A DNA stretch of 55,972 nt from Silvanigrellales bacterium (GCA_020247005.1 JADCJN010000084.1:1-55972); one strand, 5' to 3'. Positions 44,434 through 54,122 are shown, counted from the stretch's first letter. Notes: generated by a model not told the origin, from the letters alone. Translations and numbers: made by a program.

Positions 44434-45888
44434 TCAGTCTTTGGCGACAGCCCCCTTAGGAAATTGACTCAAAAATGGAAGGCAAAACAGAGGCGCAATA
44501 GACTCGAATCCGAGCAAAAGCGCAGCCACCCGGTCGAGCCCAAGCGCATTTCCCGAACAAGATGGCAAGCCATGGGCCATGACGTCTTCAAAGACAGCGT
44601 CTCGCACCACGACACCTCCCTGCCCCTGGTTGCCCCCACGGGAACGGGAAATGGCATTAAAACGTTCACGCAATTCCAGAGCATCAGTGAGCTCGCAGTA
44701 CCCGTTACAGATCTCGACTCCAAAAAGATAAGCTTCGAAACGTTCGACATAGGGTTTGCCCTGCCCCTCGACACCCCCTTCCCGGCGCGCGAGTGCTCCC
44801 ATTTGAACCGGGTAATGAGTGACGAAACACGCTCCGTGCCGCGCGAGCTCGGGCTCCACCCGTTCCATGAACACCTTGCAGAACACGTCGTTCCAGTCGT
44901 CGGTAGGCACCACAGAGCCGCACGCGGTTCGCGCCGCCGCACGGAACACGTCGACGTCTTGGAGGGAGTCGAGGTCGAGCCCCGCACACGCCTTAAAAAG
45001 CGCATCGACTCGAAATGTGGGCCACGTTTCAGGCAGAGCGCGGCGACAGCCGAGGCCCTCCGCAAGCGCATTGACGAACAGGCGCGTGTCCTCGATCATG
45101 GCATCGAGGCCCGCAGCGGCGCGGTACCACTCAAGCATCAGGAACTCGGGTTCATGCCAGCGTGAAAGTTCGCCGCCGTTCCGAAATACTCTCGCTATTT
45201 GGAACACCAAAGCATGGCCTTCACACAGAAGCTTCTTCAGTGCGAACTCCGGGCTGGTGGGCAAGGCAAGGGGAACATTCGCGCCGCGATGATCGCGGTA
45301 CGTTGTCGCGAAAGCGTCGAGATAGGCTTCAACACCTCCCGACGGAACAAGACTCGGTGTCTCGCAGTGAAGAAAGCCCCGTGACTCGAAAAACGCCCGG
45401 GCCCTGGAAAGAGCGAGGTTGCGCAGACGCATGGGAACAGCGCGCTGTGCAGGCGACGACGTCAGAAATCGGGTGCCTGGGCGCTGCGAAGCCAACAGCG
45501 CTTCTTCTCGAATTGCCACTGCCGCCGAGATTTCCGCAGCATCGCAAGGTCCGGGGGCAGCGATGCCCTCTACGGGCCAAGGAGCCCTTCGAGGGGTTTC
45601 TTCTTCAAGGCTAACCACTTCACAGACGAAGCCTGAGTCGTCGTATTTCGAAACGTTGCCCCCATCGGGCCGATAAAAGCGAAGCTTGAAGACGCAAACA
45701 CTGCCGGGCTTCAATGTGAGCCCATGGCTAGACTCCACGGGCCACAAGGCTCCACTGGCATCGACAAGGCCCGCAGCGCCTTCCATTTCAAAGATGCGCG
45801 CACACGCACGACGGGGCCCCAAAGGGGTCGTCTTACGCAGCTCAAAATGCTGGCGAAGTGTGAAGGAAGGCTCGCGGAAAGGCGCCAC
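44434..45888 (-). CDS. epmA: EpmA-like lysyl-transferase with extra N-terminal domain
   Basis: EpmA (GenX/PoxA) is a class II lysyl-tRNA synthetase-like enzyme that attaches beta-lysine to elongation factor P. The core starts near residue 151 with ARAFFESRGFLHCETPSL. Motif 2 is FQIARVFRNGGELSRWHEPE, then FLMLEWYR (229-256), and motif 3 is SGNALGLDRVAALLLG near 455. There are about 150 extra N-terminal residues that EpmA lacks. They may be an OB-like domain as in true LysRS, but the core resembles EpmA. Start is GTG at 45888, four bases after the Lon-type gene. efp and epmB are not nearby. Confidence 0.8.
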   Translation of the reverse strand: MAPFREPSFTLRQHFELRKTTPLGPRRACARIFEMEGAAGLVDASGALWPVESSHGLTLKPGSVCVFKLRFYRPDGGNVSKYDDSGFVCEVVSLEEETPRRAPWPVEGIAAPGPCDAAEISAAVAIREEALLASQRPGTRFLTSSPAQRAVPMRLRNLALSRARAFFESRGFLHCETPSLVPSGGVEAYLDAFATTYRDHRGANVPLALPTSPEFALKKLLCEGHALVFQIARVFRNGGELSRWHEPEFLMLEWYRAAAGLDAMIEDTRLFVNALAEGLGCRRALPETWPTFRVDALFKACAGLDLDSLQDVDVFRAAARTACGSVVPTDDWNDVFCKVFMERVEPELARHGACFVTHYPVQMGALARREGGVEGQGKPYVERFEAYLFGVEICNGYCELTDALELRERFNAISRSRGGNQGQGGVVVRDAVFEDVMAHGLPSCSGNALGLDRVAALLLGFESIAPLFCLPFLSQFPKGAVAKD

Positions 45889-45892
45889 GGCG

Positions 45893-48688
45893 TTACTTCT
45901 TCTGCACGGGCTTGCCAGGCCCCTTAGGACTGTCTGGCACGCGACGCTTCACCGGATCCTTGGAGGGTTTTAAGGGCTTGCGCGCGGCCTCTTTGGCTTT
46001 TTCTTTTTCGCCTTTTTCTTTTTCTTTCTCGGTTTTGGAATGAAGAATGCGGGCGATGTGTTCAAAGGCAGATTTTGGGGTGAATCGTTTTTTGGCTTCG
46101 TCCCATTGGCCCGCTTCATAGCCCGTCATGAGTTCGAATGCTTCCTCGACTCGAGAAGCCGGCCAAATGTGAAACTGGCGTTTCTCCACGGCTTCACGAA
46201 CATCCTTATTCAGCATGAGATGCTTCATGTTTTGGACGGGAAGAATGCAACCTTGACGGCCAGTGAGCCCCTTCATTTTACAAACGCGGAAGAAGCCTTC
46301 AATTTTCTCGTTCACTCCGCCCACGGGCTGAACTTCGCCGAACTGGTTTACAGAGCCTGTGACGGCGATTCCCTGATCGAGCGGAAGTTCGCCAATGGTG
46401 CTCAGAACCAAGATCATTTCAGCCAGGGTCGCTGAGTCCCCGTCGACACCCGAGTAATTCTGTTCAAAGCAGATGGTGGCAGCGAGGTGAACCGCTTCTT
46501 TGCGAGCAAACGTTGCATTGATCCACGAGGTGAGAATGCTGACGCCCTTGTTGTGGATACGTCCTGAAAGGGAAGCGTCGCGCTCGATGTTCACGATGCC
46601 AGGCTTGCCCTTGTAGGTGCGGCACGTGATGCGAGACGGAAGTCCGAACGCAACGTCGCCGAGGCTGTAGACGGCCAGACCATTGATTTCGCCAATGCGC
46701 CGGCTCGTTGTCGAGATGAGAATGTCGCCGCGTTGAATCATCTCGTTCATGTGATCTTCGATAAGAGCGCTTCTCGTGTAACGCTCCTCGATTGCCTTTT
46801 CGACATCACTTCTGTCGATTTTCTTCGCTTTTCGCTCCTTCGCCATGTAATCCGCCTCAATAGTGAGGTCTTTGATGACGGAAAAACGGGTTGTGAGCTT
46901 GTCTTGATCGTCCACGAGTCGACTTGAAAATTCGACAATGGCGGCAATGGCGCTCACGTCGCAGGGAAGCAGCTTCTCCACTTGCGTGCGCGTCGTGACG
47001 AATTCGATATAGTCGCCTACGTTGCGGTCGGAGCGCGGCATTTGCTCGTCGAAGTCAGCCTTGATTTTGAAGATTTTGTTGAAATCCTCGTCATGTTGAT
47101 AAAGCATCCGATAGATCCAGTCGGACCCAATAAGGATGATTTTCACGCCGAGGGCAATGGGTTCCGGACGCAAACCGCTTGTCGGCAGAATGCTGTACTG
47201 CTCGCCCAGGTCTTCAATGAAGAGCTTTTGATTCTTCAGAACGCGTTTGCAGGTGTCCCACACTTGGGGATTTCGAAGAACATCGAGCGCATTGAGGACA
47301 AGGTAGCCTCCATTTGCACGGGCAAGTGCGCCTGCTTTAATCATTTTAAAGTCAGTGGTGTAGATGCCGTATTCGATATTTTTTTCAATTTTTCCGAACA
47401 AGTTGTAGAACGTAGGGTTCGTCTCTATGACGATGGGCGCGCCTTTGGTTTCCGTGTTGTCGACAAAGACGTTCACTCGGTAAGGCAGATAAGGATCGCC
47501 TTTTTTCGCGTGCGCGGGCGCATGCATGGCGTCGTCGTCGCCATCTTCATCGTCATCGTCCTTCGCAAAGTCTTCCAAATTCTCGAGGATGTGCGCTTTG
47601 ACTTCCTTCAGGTAATCAATGATTTCTTTAGAGCCTTTGTATTCTTTCTGCAGCGGTGACATCGCGTTGCTGACGACATAGTCGCCAATTTCGTCGCGGA
47701 GCTCTTCAAGCTTGTCTTTGGTGCTCTGTTCTATGGAGCGAACCTTGCGCGCGAAGTCGAGTACTTCGGGTTCTAATTGATTACGTTCCGCTTCAATTTT
47801 TTCTTTTTGGTCGTCAGAAAGTTCCCCGTAATCTTTTTCAGACAACGGCTTGCTGTCGACAATAGGCACCGTCACGATGCCCATGCGGGTGCTTTTCACA
47901 CCGAAGTTCATCGCCTTTGCGGTTTTTTCGAGTTCATTGAAGAGTTTCGTCTTCCTTTCGTTCGAAAGGTTCACCGTTGCGTTGACGTTGTTCTCGTATT
48001 CCTCGCTCTGTAGCGCGTCCGGAACTTCCGCTGTGAGCTGCTCAACCAACTCGTCCATATGCTTCTTGAACTTTTTTGCCTGTCCAGTGCCGAGTTCGAG
48101 CGCTCGAGGACTTTCCGTGTTCTTGAAGTTGTAGACGTACACCCAGTCTCCGGGTGTTTTTTGTCCCTTGGCGGTCTTCTGCAAGAAACTTCGAATGACG
48201 CTTGTTTTGCCCGTTCCCTGGACGCCCGCCACATAGATATTGTAGCCGGGTTTTCGCACCCCAAGGCCTACGGTAATGGCACGGACAGCACGCGTCTGCG
48301 AAATGATTTCGTAGTGGGGTTCTGCTCCACGCTTGGAATCGACGTCCCGAGCACCGATATCGCAGGCCCGAAAAACTTCGTCTCCTTCCAGGCGCCGAAA
48401 GGTGCGCTTTGTCGGTGTCAGATGTTTCTGACCTGGGTGCTCCTTTTCTCTCGCTTCAAGAAGGCGGCGTGTGAGTTCGGAACCTCCGACGGACGAAGCG
48501 GGAGCCACTTTTCGTCCAGAAGCACCCGCCTTCGGGTCTCGCTTAGACTTTATGGTTGCTTTTTTAGGCGAAAGACGACTGGAAGTTCTCGTCGCCGCTT
48601 TCGAGGTCGATTTCGCCTTCGCAGGCTGTTTGGCGCTCGCGCGCTTCGTGCCTTTGGCCTTCACCGTCCCTTTTTTCGCTTTTTTCAC
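45893..48688 (-). CDS. Lon-type ATP-dependent protease (AAA_32/LonB-like) with Lys-rich N-terminal tail
   Basis: This 931-residue protease has an N-terminal Lys/Ala/Ser-rich segment (residues 1-65), Walker A GVQGTGKT (155-162), and a long coiled-coil-like insert. A stretch of Asp/Glu (DDDDEDGDDD) lies around residue 380. The C-terminal protease domain has a Ser-Lys dyad: Ser752 in GDSATLAE and Lys795 in GGVNEKIEGFF. Their spacing of 43 residues equals that of classical Lon. A charged Lys/Glu tail ends the protein. The histone H1-like tail suggests nucleic-acid binding; that is inference. It is immediately upstream of the EpmA-like gene. Confidence 0.88.
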   Translation of the reverse strand: MKKAKKGTVKAKGTKRASAKQPAKAKSTSKAATRTSSRLSPKKATIKSKRDPKAGASGRKVAPASSVGGSELTRRLLEAREKEHPGQKHLTPTKRTFRRLEGDEVFRACDIGARDVDSKRGAEPHYEIISQTRAVRAITVGLGVRKPGYNIYVAGVQGTGKTSVIRSFLQKTAKGQKTPGDWVYVYNFKNTESPRALELGTGQAKKFKKHMDELVEQLTAEVPDALQSEEYENNVNATVNLSNERKTKLFNELEKTAKAMNFGVKSTRMGIVTVPIVDSKPLSEKDYGELSDDQKEKIEAERNQLEPEVLDFARKVRSIEQSTKDKLEELRDEIGDYVVSNAMSPLQKEYKGSKEIIDYLKEVKAHILENLEDFAKDDDDEDGDDDAMHAPAHAKKGDPYLPYRVNVFVDNTETKGAPIVIETNPTFYNLFGKIEKNIEYGIYTTDFKMIKAGALARANGGYLVLNALDVLRNPQVWDTCKRVLKNQKLFIEDLGEQYSILPTSGLRPEPIALGVKIILIGSDWIYRMLYQHDEDFNKIFKIKADFDEQMPRSDRNVGDYIEFVTTRTQVEKLLPCDVSAIAAIVEFSSRLVDDQDKLTTRFSVIKDLTIEADYMAKERKAKKIDRSDVEKAIEERYTRSALIEDHMNEMIQRGDILISTTSRRIGEINGLAVYSLGDVAFGLPSRITCRTYKGKPGIVNIERDASLSGRIHNKGVSILTSWINATFARKEAVHLAATICFEQNYSGVDGDSATLAEMILVLSTIGELPLDQGIAVTGSVNQFGEVQPVGGVNEKIEGFFRVCKMKGLTGRQGCILPVQNMKHLMLNKDVREAVEKRQFHIWPASRVEEAFELMTGYEAGQWDEAKKRFTPKSAFEHIARILHSKTEKEKEKGEKEKAKEAARKPLKPSKDPVKRRVPDSPKGPGKPVQKK

Positions 48689-48763
48689 GACCCCTGTGTC
48701 CTTCCTGCGTCGTCTTGAGGCACCGCGTACGCGAGCCCGTGGGAACGACTTGCCAAGTTCGTT

Positions 48764-50812
48764 TCAGAAATTTCCCTTGATTTCATCAGACTCGCTGGAA
48801 GGAGGCAAGCGCTCGGACCGAAAGGACGAAGGATTCATTGCGGCGTGTGCCTCGCGAAAGAGCTCGAATGAAGACTTTGACGACCGACGAGAGACACTCG
48901 CGAAACACAGATCACAGCGCATGCAGCGTTTTCGGCCAGGTTGAAAGGCTCCGCTGGCAGAGCCCGCTGCGCCCGCAGTTGCACCAAAACTGCGCGTCGC
49001 AGCGAAGAACTCCTCAGCTCGCTCCATTCGGCAGTGCGTCGATTGTGCGAGCCGCTCCAGCTGGGCAAGGCTTTCGGCGTACTGGGCTCGCACATGCACC
49101 CAAGACGGCAACCGCTTGCGAAGAAGAGCCATATTTCCAGACAACAGCACCTGGCCCACAAGCTCTTCGGCGGAAAGAATGCTCCACGAAAGTGCATTTT
49201 CTGCTGCAAAATGTGCGAGCACTTCTTCCACACGGCCCACCGGCCACTGAAGATCGTCGCAAAGGAATTTGAGAGGGACAACGGTTTCTCCCCCTTTTGT
49301 GCGCCGAAAGGCCGCAGGCGAAGCGCGGCAGAGTGCTTCCAAACATTGAGACCTTCGCGTGACGCCCACGGGAAGCTCCAGCAGACATTGCTCCAGACTT
49401 CGCCCCGACACCAAAGTCACTGCCACACACGGCTCCCGTGGTGGCGCAGATTCCAGCACACCAAGGTAACGTAAGGCCGCCACCAGGCCTGCCAGTTTTC
49501 GATCGGCCTTCACTCCCCGGTTTGTGAGGGCTTTCGCCAGTGCCGCCTCGGGCACCGCACGCAGACTCCCTTCCTTTGGAAAGAGAAAATCGATGCAAGC
49601 AAGCTCTTCTTTCAGGAGGTCGATGGCAGGAAAACTGTCTTCAAATTGAAAAGTCCGGCGCTTGGGATCGGAGCCACTCCAAAGAAGGAGGCTCCGCGCC
49701 GCTTTGCCCCGGCGGCCTGCGCGGCCTATCATTTGAAAGTATTCTTCGACGTTCGCGGGAAAACCATGGACGACCACGAGGTCGACGTCGGGAAGGTCGA
49801 CGCCCATGCCAAAGGCGAGCGTCGCGCAGACCACTGTAGGAGAAGTGGTTTTGTGAAGGTAGTCTTCAACAGATTGGCGATCTTGCTTCCTCAGAGCGGC
49901 GTGATACGCGACCGCGTGAATCTTGAGCTTTCGAAGATCGCGCGCAACGTCCTCACACAACGACCGTTTGGGCAGGTAGACAATGGCTTTGGCGTAGGGT
50001 GTGTGCCGGAGAGTGTCGACGAGCAGTTCCCACTTCTCGTTTTCACTGTAAACCCGAAGCGCCTCCACGAAAATGTTCGGGGCGAGCGGCAAATGCGCCA
50101 CTTCGTCGACGTTGATGTCGGGCGGAAAGACGTTTTCGCGTATGAGTTTCCGCGAATGCCTCGAAGCCGTTGCCGTAATGGCAAGAATGCGCGGGGGTGC
50201 CAACGTGGTGAGGACGTCAGCGAGCATTTTGTATTCGGGCCGAAACGCGTGCCCCCAGCTGACGACGCAATGCGCTTCGTCCACAACCACCATGGACGGG
50301 GCGACTTTCACCAATGCCCTTTGAAACGAAGGCATGACGAATCTTTCCGGACTCACAAAAACAAGCCGCGCGGTTCCCCCGAAAAGGGCGGTGTACGAGG
50401 CACGCCGCTCTTCTTCCGATTGGTCGCTGGTAAACAAAACCGCGGGAAGGTGAGCGGCCGCCATGCGACGCACTTGGTCACGCATAAGGGAAATCAGAGG
50501 ACAAACGACGACAACCGGTCCACCAGAAAGAGCCATGGCGGGAAGGGCATAGAGGAGCGTCTTGCCCGCTCCTGTGGGAAGCGTCGCCAGCACTCCCCTG
50601 GCTTGCGCGATTTTGCCCAGGACGTCGACCTGAGCGGGCCGGAGGCTTTCCAGTCCAAAGTGCGACTTCGCCAAGACAGCACAAGCATCAACGAAGGCCG
50701 CTCGCGCAAGCACACCCGAGTGCATGAACGCCGGGGAAACAAGGGAGGATGGGGACATTTCAACGGTCGTCAGAGGAGCCTCCGGGTGCCACCAGGTGCC
50801 ATGCGCCGCCAT
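48764..50812 (-). CDS. RecQ-family DNA helicase with C-terminal zinc motif
   Basis: This 682-residue SF2 helicase has Walker A TLPTGAGKT (77-85) and DEAH (178-181) in VVVDEAHCVVSWGHAFRPEY, a RecQ signature. FGMGVDLPDVDLVVVHGFP and QMIGRAGRRG mark the second RecA domain. The zinc-type cysteines come near the end: a CR-M-F-FG stretch, then CMRCDLC at about residue 640. A region of about 240 residues lies between helicase core and zinc motif. There is no HRDC domain. The first ATG at 50812 is used; a later one (MSPSSL) is possible. Confidence 0.85.
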   Translation of the reverse strand: MAAHGTWWHPEAPLTTVEMSPSSLVSPAFMHSGVLARAAFVDACAVLAKSHFGLESLRPAQVDVLGKIAQARGVLATLPTGAGKTLLYALPAMALSGGPVVVVCPLISLMRDQVRRMAAAHLPAVLFTSDQSEEERRASYTALFGGTARLVFVSPERFVMPSFQRALVKVAPSMVVVDEAHCVVSWGHAFRPEYKMLADVLTTLAPPRILAITATASRHSRKLIRENVFPPDINVDEVAHLPLAPNIFVEALRVYSENEKWELLVDTLRHTPYAKAIVYLPKRSLCEDVARDLRKLKIHAVAYHAALRKQDRQSVEDYLHKTTSPTVVCATLAFGMGVDLPDVDLVVVHGFPANVEEYFQMIGRAGRRGKAARSLLLWSGSDPKRRTFQFEDSFPAIDLLKEELACIDFLFPKEGSLRAVPEAALAKALTNRGVKADRKLAGLVAALRYLGVLESAPPREPCVAVTLVSGRSLEQCLLELPVGVTRRSQCLEALCRASPAAFRRTKGGETVVPLKFLCDDLQWPVGRVEEVLAHFAAENALSWSILSAEELVGQVLLSGNMALLRKRLPSWVHVRAQYAESLAQLERLAQSTHCRMERAEEFFAATRSFGATAGAAGSASGAFQPGRKRCMRCDLCFASVSRRSSKSSFELFREAHAAMNPSSFRSERLPPSSESDEIKGNF

Positions 50813-50832
50813 CGTATAGACAACCCACCGGC

Positions 50833-50861
50833 TTCACAAACCAGCAACCACGCTGTATAAA
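50833..50861 (+). promoter_or_regulatory. Sigma70-type promoter for the DUF3299 gene cluster
   Basis: TTCACA (50833-50838), a 17-base spacer, then TATAAA (50856-50861) gives five of six consensus matches in each box. The predicted start is near 50868, 38 bases before the ATG of the DUF3299 gene. It probably drives this gene, the amidotransferase gene and perhaps proS. Confidence 0.65.
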
Positions 50862-50905
50862 GGAGAGGCCACGAATGCACACAAAGCGGACAGAGGGTAC
50901 GCGCA

Positions 50906-51391
50906 ATGAAACTCTGGGCAAAGGTCGCGCTCCTGTCGCTGGGCGGTTTTGGAGTCGGCTTCGGAACCATCTCTGCGTTTTTCGGAAATGAAAATGCTTC
51001 GGCCAATTCGTCATCTAAAGACTCCGGCAAAACAACCGACGTTGATTGGAGCCGCCTTCGAGAGCTCGATCTCGCTTCGGGGCGCCCGTCGGATTTCTTG
51101 AAGTCTGTCGATGGCACCTCGGTGCGTGTTCCGGGTTTCATGGTGCCTCTGGAAGACAACCAACAGAGCGTCTCCGAGTTTCTCCTTGTGCCGAGCCCCC
51201 AAGCCTGCATTCACACGCCTGCCCCTCCTCCAAACCAAATCGTTTATGTGAAAATGGCTCCCGGATCGCGGGCGAAAATGAGCTACGGTCCTGTCTGGGT
51301 GAAAGGCAAACTTCGCATCACGGAAGTTGGGCACGCTTACGGCAAAGCGAGCTATGAGTTGTTGGGCCTTCAAACGGAACCTTACAACTGA
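50906..51391 (+). CDS. DUF3299 family exported protein
   Basis: It has 161 residues. An N-terminal hydrophobic segment (VALLSLGGFGVGFGTISAFF) is followed by a DUF3299 core. The core has VRVPGFMVPLEDNQQSVSEF, then SPQACIHTPAPPPNQIVYV, the usual conserved Cys-His-Pro stretch. This family is of unknown function; members are periplasmic or lipoprotein-like. GAGGG precedes the ATG, and the TGA abuts the ATG of the next gene. Confidence 0.85.
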   Translation: MKLWAKVALLSLGGFGVGFGTISAFFGNENASANSSSKDSGKTTDVDWSRLRELDLASGRPSDFLKSVDGTSVRVPGFMVPLEDNQQSVSEFLLVPSPQACIHTPAPPPNQIVYVKMAPGSRAKMSYGPVWVKGKLRITEVGHAYGKASYELLGLQTEPYN

Positions 51392-52273
51392 ATGTGCAGA
51401 CTCTTCGGCTTCCGCTCGGTTGTCCAGAGCCAGGTTCACCAAAGTCTCGTGAGCGCCGACAACGCATTGGTCCGCCAAAGCGAGAGGAATCCCGACGGCT
51501 GGGGAGTGGCGTATTTCATCGCCGACGCTCCGCACCTTGTGAAGTCGGTGGCGAGCGCCGTGGACGATCACCTCTTCCGAAGGGTCTCTGGTGTCGTCTC
51601 TTCGGAAACCGTACTCGCCCACATCCGAAAAGCGACCGCGGGACATCTTTCTATTCTGAACACACACCCTTTTCAATACGGCCGTTGGGTTTTCGCGCAC
51701 AACGGCAACATCAAGGAATTCGCGCGAGCTCGCGAAACTCTTCTTGGACTCATCGCGCCCACCCTGCGCCGCTTCGTACTTGGTGACACCGACTCTGAAG
51801 TTGTTTTCTACCTGCTCCTGACCCACATCTCCCGTCGTGTGGAGCTCCACAGGAATGCGGTGGCCGTGGGCGACGTCATTGAGGCGACCCGCGACGCACT
51901 CCGAGAAATTCACGACGTCGTGGGCCCTTGTCACTCCGAAGACGATGGACCTCCAGAAGAAACCTACCTCACGTTTCTCCTCACCAACGGAACAACCATG
52001 GTTGGCCACCAGGGAGGCAAACACCTTCACTACAGCACCTATAAGTCGAAGTGTTCCACGAGAAAAAGCTGCCCACACTTTCTCTCGTCGTGCGAGGCGC
52101 CTTCCGAGAATGGCTATGTCAATCACCTCGTGTTTTCGAGCGAACCTCTGCAAGGCGAGAACATTTGGCTCAAAATGAACGATGGCGACATTGTTGGCTT
52201 AGACGGCACCATGCAGCTCAAGGTTTCTGTGGGACGCTCAGAGGCGTGCCTGGAAAGCCCTGAGGGTCCATGA
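51392..52273 (+). CDS. Class II glutamine amidotransferase (YafJ-like)
   Basis: It has 293 residues with catalytic Cys at position 2 (MCRLFGFRS), which becomes N-terminal after Met removal. Glutaminase motifs NPDGWGVAYF, HIRKATAGHLSILNTHPF and WVFAHNGNIKEF follow, and the DTDSE motif is present. No synthase domain follows, so the substrate is unknown; YafJ-like members act with unidentified partners. It starts directly after the preceding stop codon and lies 34 bases before proS. Confidence 0.9.
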   Translation: MCRLFGFRSVVQSQVHQSLVSADNALVRQSERNPDGWGVAYFIADAPHLVKSVASAVDDHLFRRVSGVVSSETVLAHIRKATAGHLSILNTHPFQYGRWVFAHNGNIKEFARARETLLGLIAPTLRRFVLGDTDSEVVFYLLLTHISRRVELHRNAVAVGDVIEATRDALREIHDVVGPCHSEDDGPPEETYLTFLLTNGTTMVGHQGGKHLHYSTYKSKCSTRKSCPHFLSSCEAPSENGYVNHLVFSSEPLQGENIWLKMNDGDIVGLDGTMQLKVSVGRSEACLESPEGP

Positions 52274-52307
52274 TAGGGACACTGGACACCTTGGAGGTTC
52301 CATTCCC

Positions 52308-54101
52308 ATGTTTTTGTCGAGACTCGTTGGCCGTACCGTGAAAGAAACCCCGCGTGACGCCGAACTCCCAAGCCACAAGTTCCTCCTTCGTGGCGGGTTC
52401 GTGCGCCAGTATGCTGCTGGCATCTATGGCCTCCAGCCACTCGCAATGAGATCGATCGCGAAAATAGAGCGCATCTGCCGTGAAGAAATGAATCGCATCG
52501 ATGGCCAGGAAGTGCGTCTTCCTTGCATGGCACCGCGTGAAGTGTGGGACGAATCGGGACGCTATTCGGCTATCGGCAAAGATATGTTTCGGCTCAACGA
52601 CCGGCACGACAAAGCTATGGTCCTCAATATGACGCACGAAGAACCCGTGGTGTTCATGGCCCGAAACGAGCTGACGAGCCACAAGCAATACCCCGCCATG
52701 CTTTACCAAGTGCAGACGAAGTTCCGAGACGAGCCCCGTCCTCGGGGCGGTCTTGTGCGGCTGCGCGAATTCACCATGAAAGACGCCTACAGCTTCCACA
52801 CCTCGGAAGACGACCTCAAGGCCTACTACGACAGGGCGCATGATGCTTACATGCGTTTCTTTAAACGCTGTGGCGCGAAAAACTTTGTGAGCGTGCTTTC
52901 CGACAACGGCATGTTTGGCGGCAAATTCTCGCATGAGTTCATGACGCTTGTTCCCACTGGGGAAGACACACTCATCACCTGCTCGAGTTGCGCTTACAAG
53001 GCGAATCGTGAAATCGCCACGTCACCCTTTCGCCTGCGCAAAGAGGCCGAGCGCCCTTGTGTGAAGTTCCCAACGCCCGGCGCAAAGACCATTGCCGACC
53101 TTGCGAAGTTCTGCGCAAAACCCGACGTGCTTTCGACCCTGGGGGCAAGTGACTTCAGCGCATCCGATACGGCGAAAGCGGTGATGTTCCAAAACAAGCA
53201 GGAAGAACTCGTGGTGGCGTTCCTGCGTGGCGACCTCGACGTGGAAGAGCAAAAACTCAAGGTCGCACTCCAAATGGAAATTTTTCCTGCAAAGGCAGAA
53301 ACCATCGCGCGGGCAAAAGCCATTGCGGGAAGCACTGGGCCTGTTGGGCTCGACATCAGCCGCAGCCACATTGTTGTCGATGCGTCCGTTGTGGGGTCTT
53401 CAAACCTCGTTGTTGGCGCCAACGAAACGGACGTGCACATGGGCAATTTCAATGCGGAACGTGACTTTCTGTCTGGACTCTCGGACTGGGAAAAGAAGCG
53501 AGTGACTGTTGCCGACGTCGCTTCGGCTCGCGCGGGGGACCCCTGCCCGACCTGCGGTGAGGCCCTGAAAGAAACACGCGGCATCGAGATCGGAAATATT
53601 TTCCATCTTGGAACTCGCTACTCCGGCACCATGAACATGACGTATCTCGACACCGCCGGCAAAGCGCAAACTCCCGTCATGGGTTGCTACGGAATTGGCA
53701 TTACGAGGCTTCTCGCTGCCCTCATTGAAGAACACCATGACGACCGGGGCCCTCTGATTCCGCTGCCTGTTGCCCCTTTTCAGATCCACGTTTGCGTGCT
53801 CAATGGCAAGGAAGCCGGGGTCATGGAAAAAGCGAAGGCACTCTACGATTCGCTGGGTCGAAAGGGCATTGAAGTACTTCTCGACGATCGCGACGAAAAA
53901 CCGGGAAGCCAATTCGCTGACGCCGACCTCTTTGGCATACCCCTGCGGGTCATCGTGTCGCCGAAGACCCTTGCGGAGGCGAGTTTCGAATTCAAATTCC
54001 GCGACAATCGAGAGCCCGCGAAGCTCGTCAAATTCGACGGTGCGGTGGCCTTTTTGGAGCAAACACTGGCCTCTGAAATGGCTCGCTACAACGTCGACTA
54101 A
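52308..54101 (+). CDS. proS: Prolyl-tRNA synthetase (bacterial type with editing domain)
   Basis: Charges tRNA(Pro). It has 597 residues, near the bacterial length of about 570. It begins with AELPSHKFLLRGGFVRQYAA and a PREVWDESGRY-like motif 1. FRDEPRPRGGLVRLREFTMK is motif 2. The INS editing domain spans about residues 220-400. GCYGIGITRLLAALIEE is motif 3. The anticodon-binding domain follows with FQIHVCVLNGKEAGVM and the DDRDEKPGSQFADADL stretch. A GGAGG site lies ten bases before the ATG. Confidence 0.98.
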   Translation: MFLSRLVGRTVKETPRDAELPSHKFLLRGGFVRQYAAGIYGLQPLAMRSIAKIERICREEMNRIDGQEVRLPCMAPREVWDESGRYSAIGKDMFRLNDRHDKAMVLNMTHEEPVVFMARNELTSHKQYPAMLYQVQTKFRDEPRPRGGLVRLREFTMKDAYSFHTSEDDLKAYYDRAHDAYMRFFKRCGAKNFVSVLSDNGMFGGKFSHEFMTLVPTGEDTLITCSSCAYKANREIATSPFRLRKEAERPCVKFPTPGAKTIADLAKFCAKPDVLSTLGASDFSASDTAKAVMFQNKQEELVVAFLRGDLDVEEQKLKVALQMEIFPAKAETIARAKAIAGSTGPVGLDISRSHIVVDASVVGSSNLVVGANETDVHMGNFNAERDFLSGLSDWEKKRVTVADVASARAGDPCPTCGEALKETRGIEIGNIFHLGTRYSGTMNMTYLDTAGKAQTPVMGCYGIGITRLLAALIEEHHDDRGPLIPLPVAPFQIHVCVLNGKEAGVMEKAKALYDSLGRKGIEVLLDDRDEKPGSQFADADLFGIPLRVIVSPKTLAEASFEFKFRDNREPAKLVKFDGAVAFLEQTLASEMARYNVD

Positions 54102-54122
54102 AAGCGTTGAGAGGTGCTCAAT

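Noticed and set aside
50875..50991. 38-codon frame (MHTKRTEGTRNE...) with AGGAG upstream, overlapping the DUF3299 start
   Set aside because: It has a good ribosome site, but the product has no recognisable features and overlaps the real gene in another frame. A leader peptide is possible but not supported.
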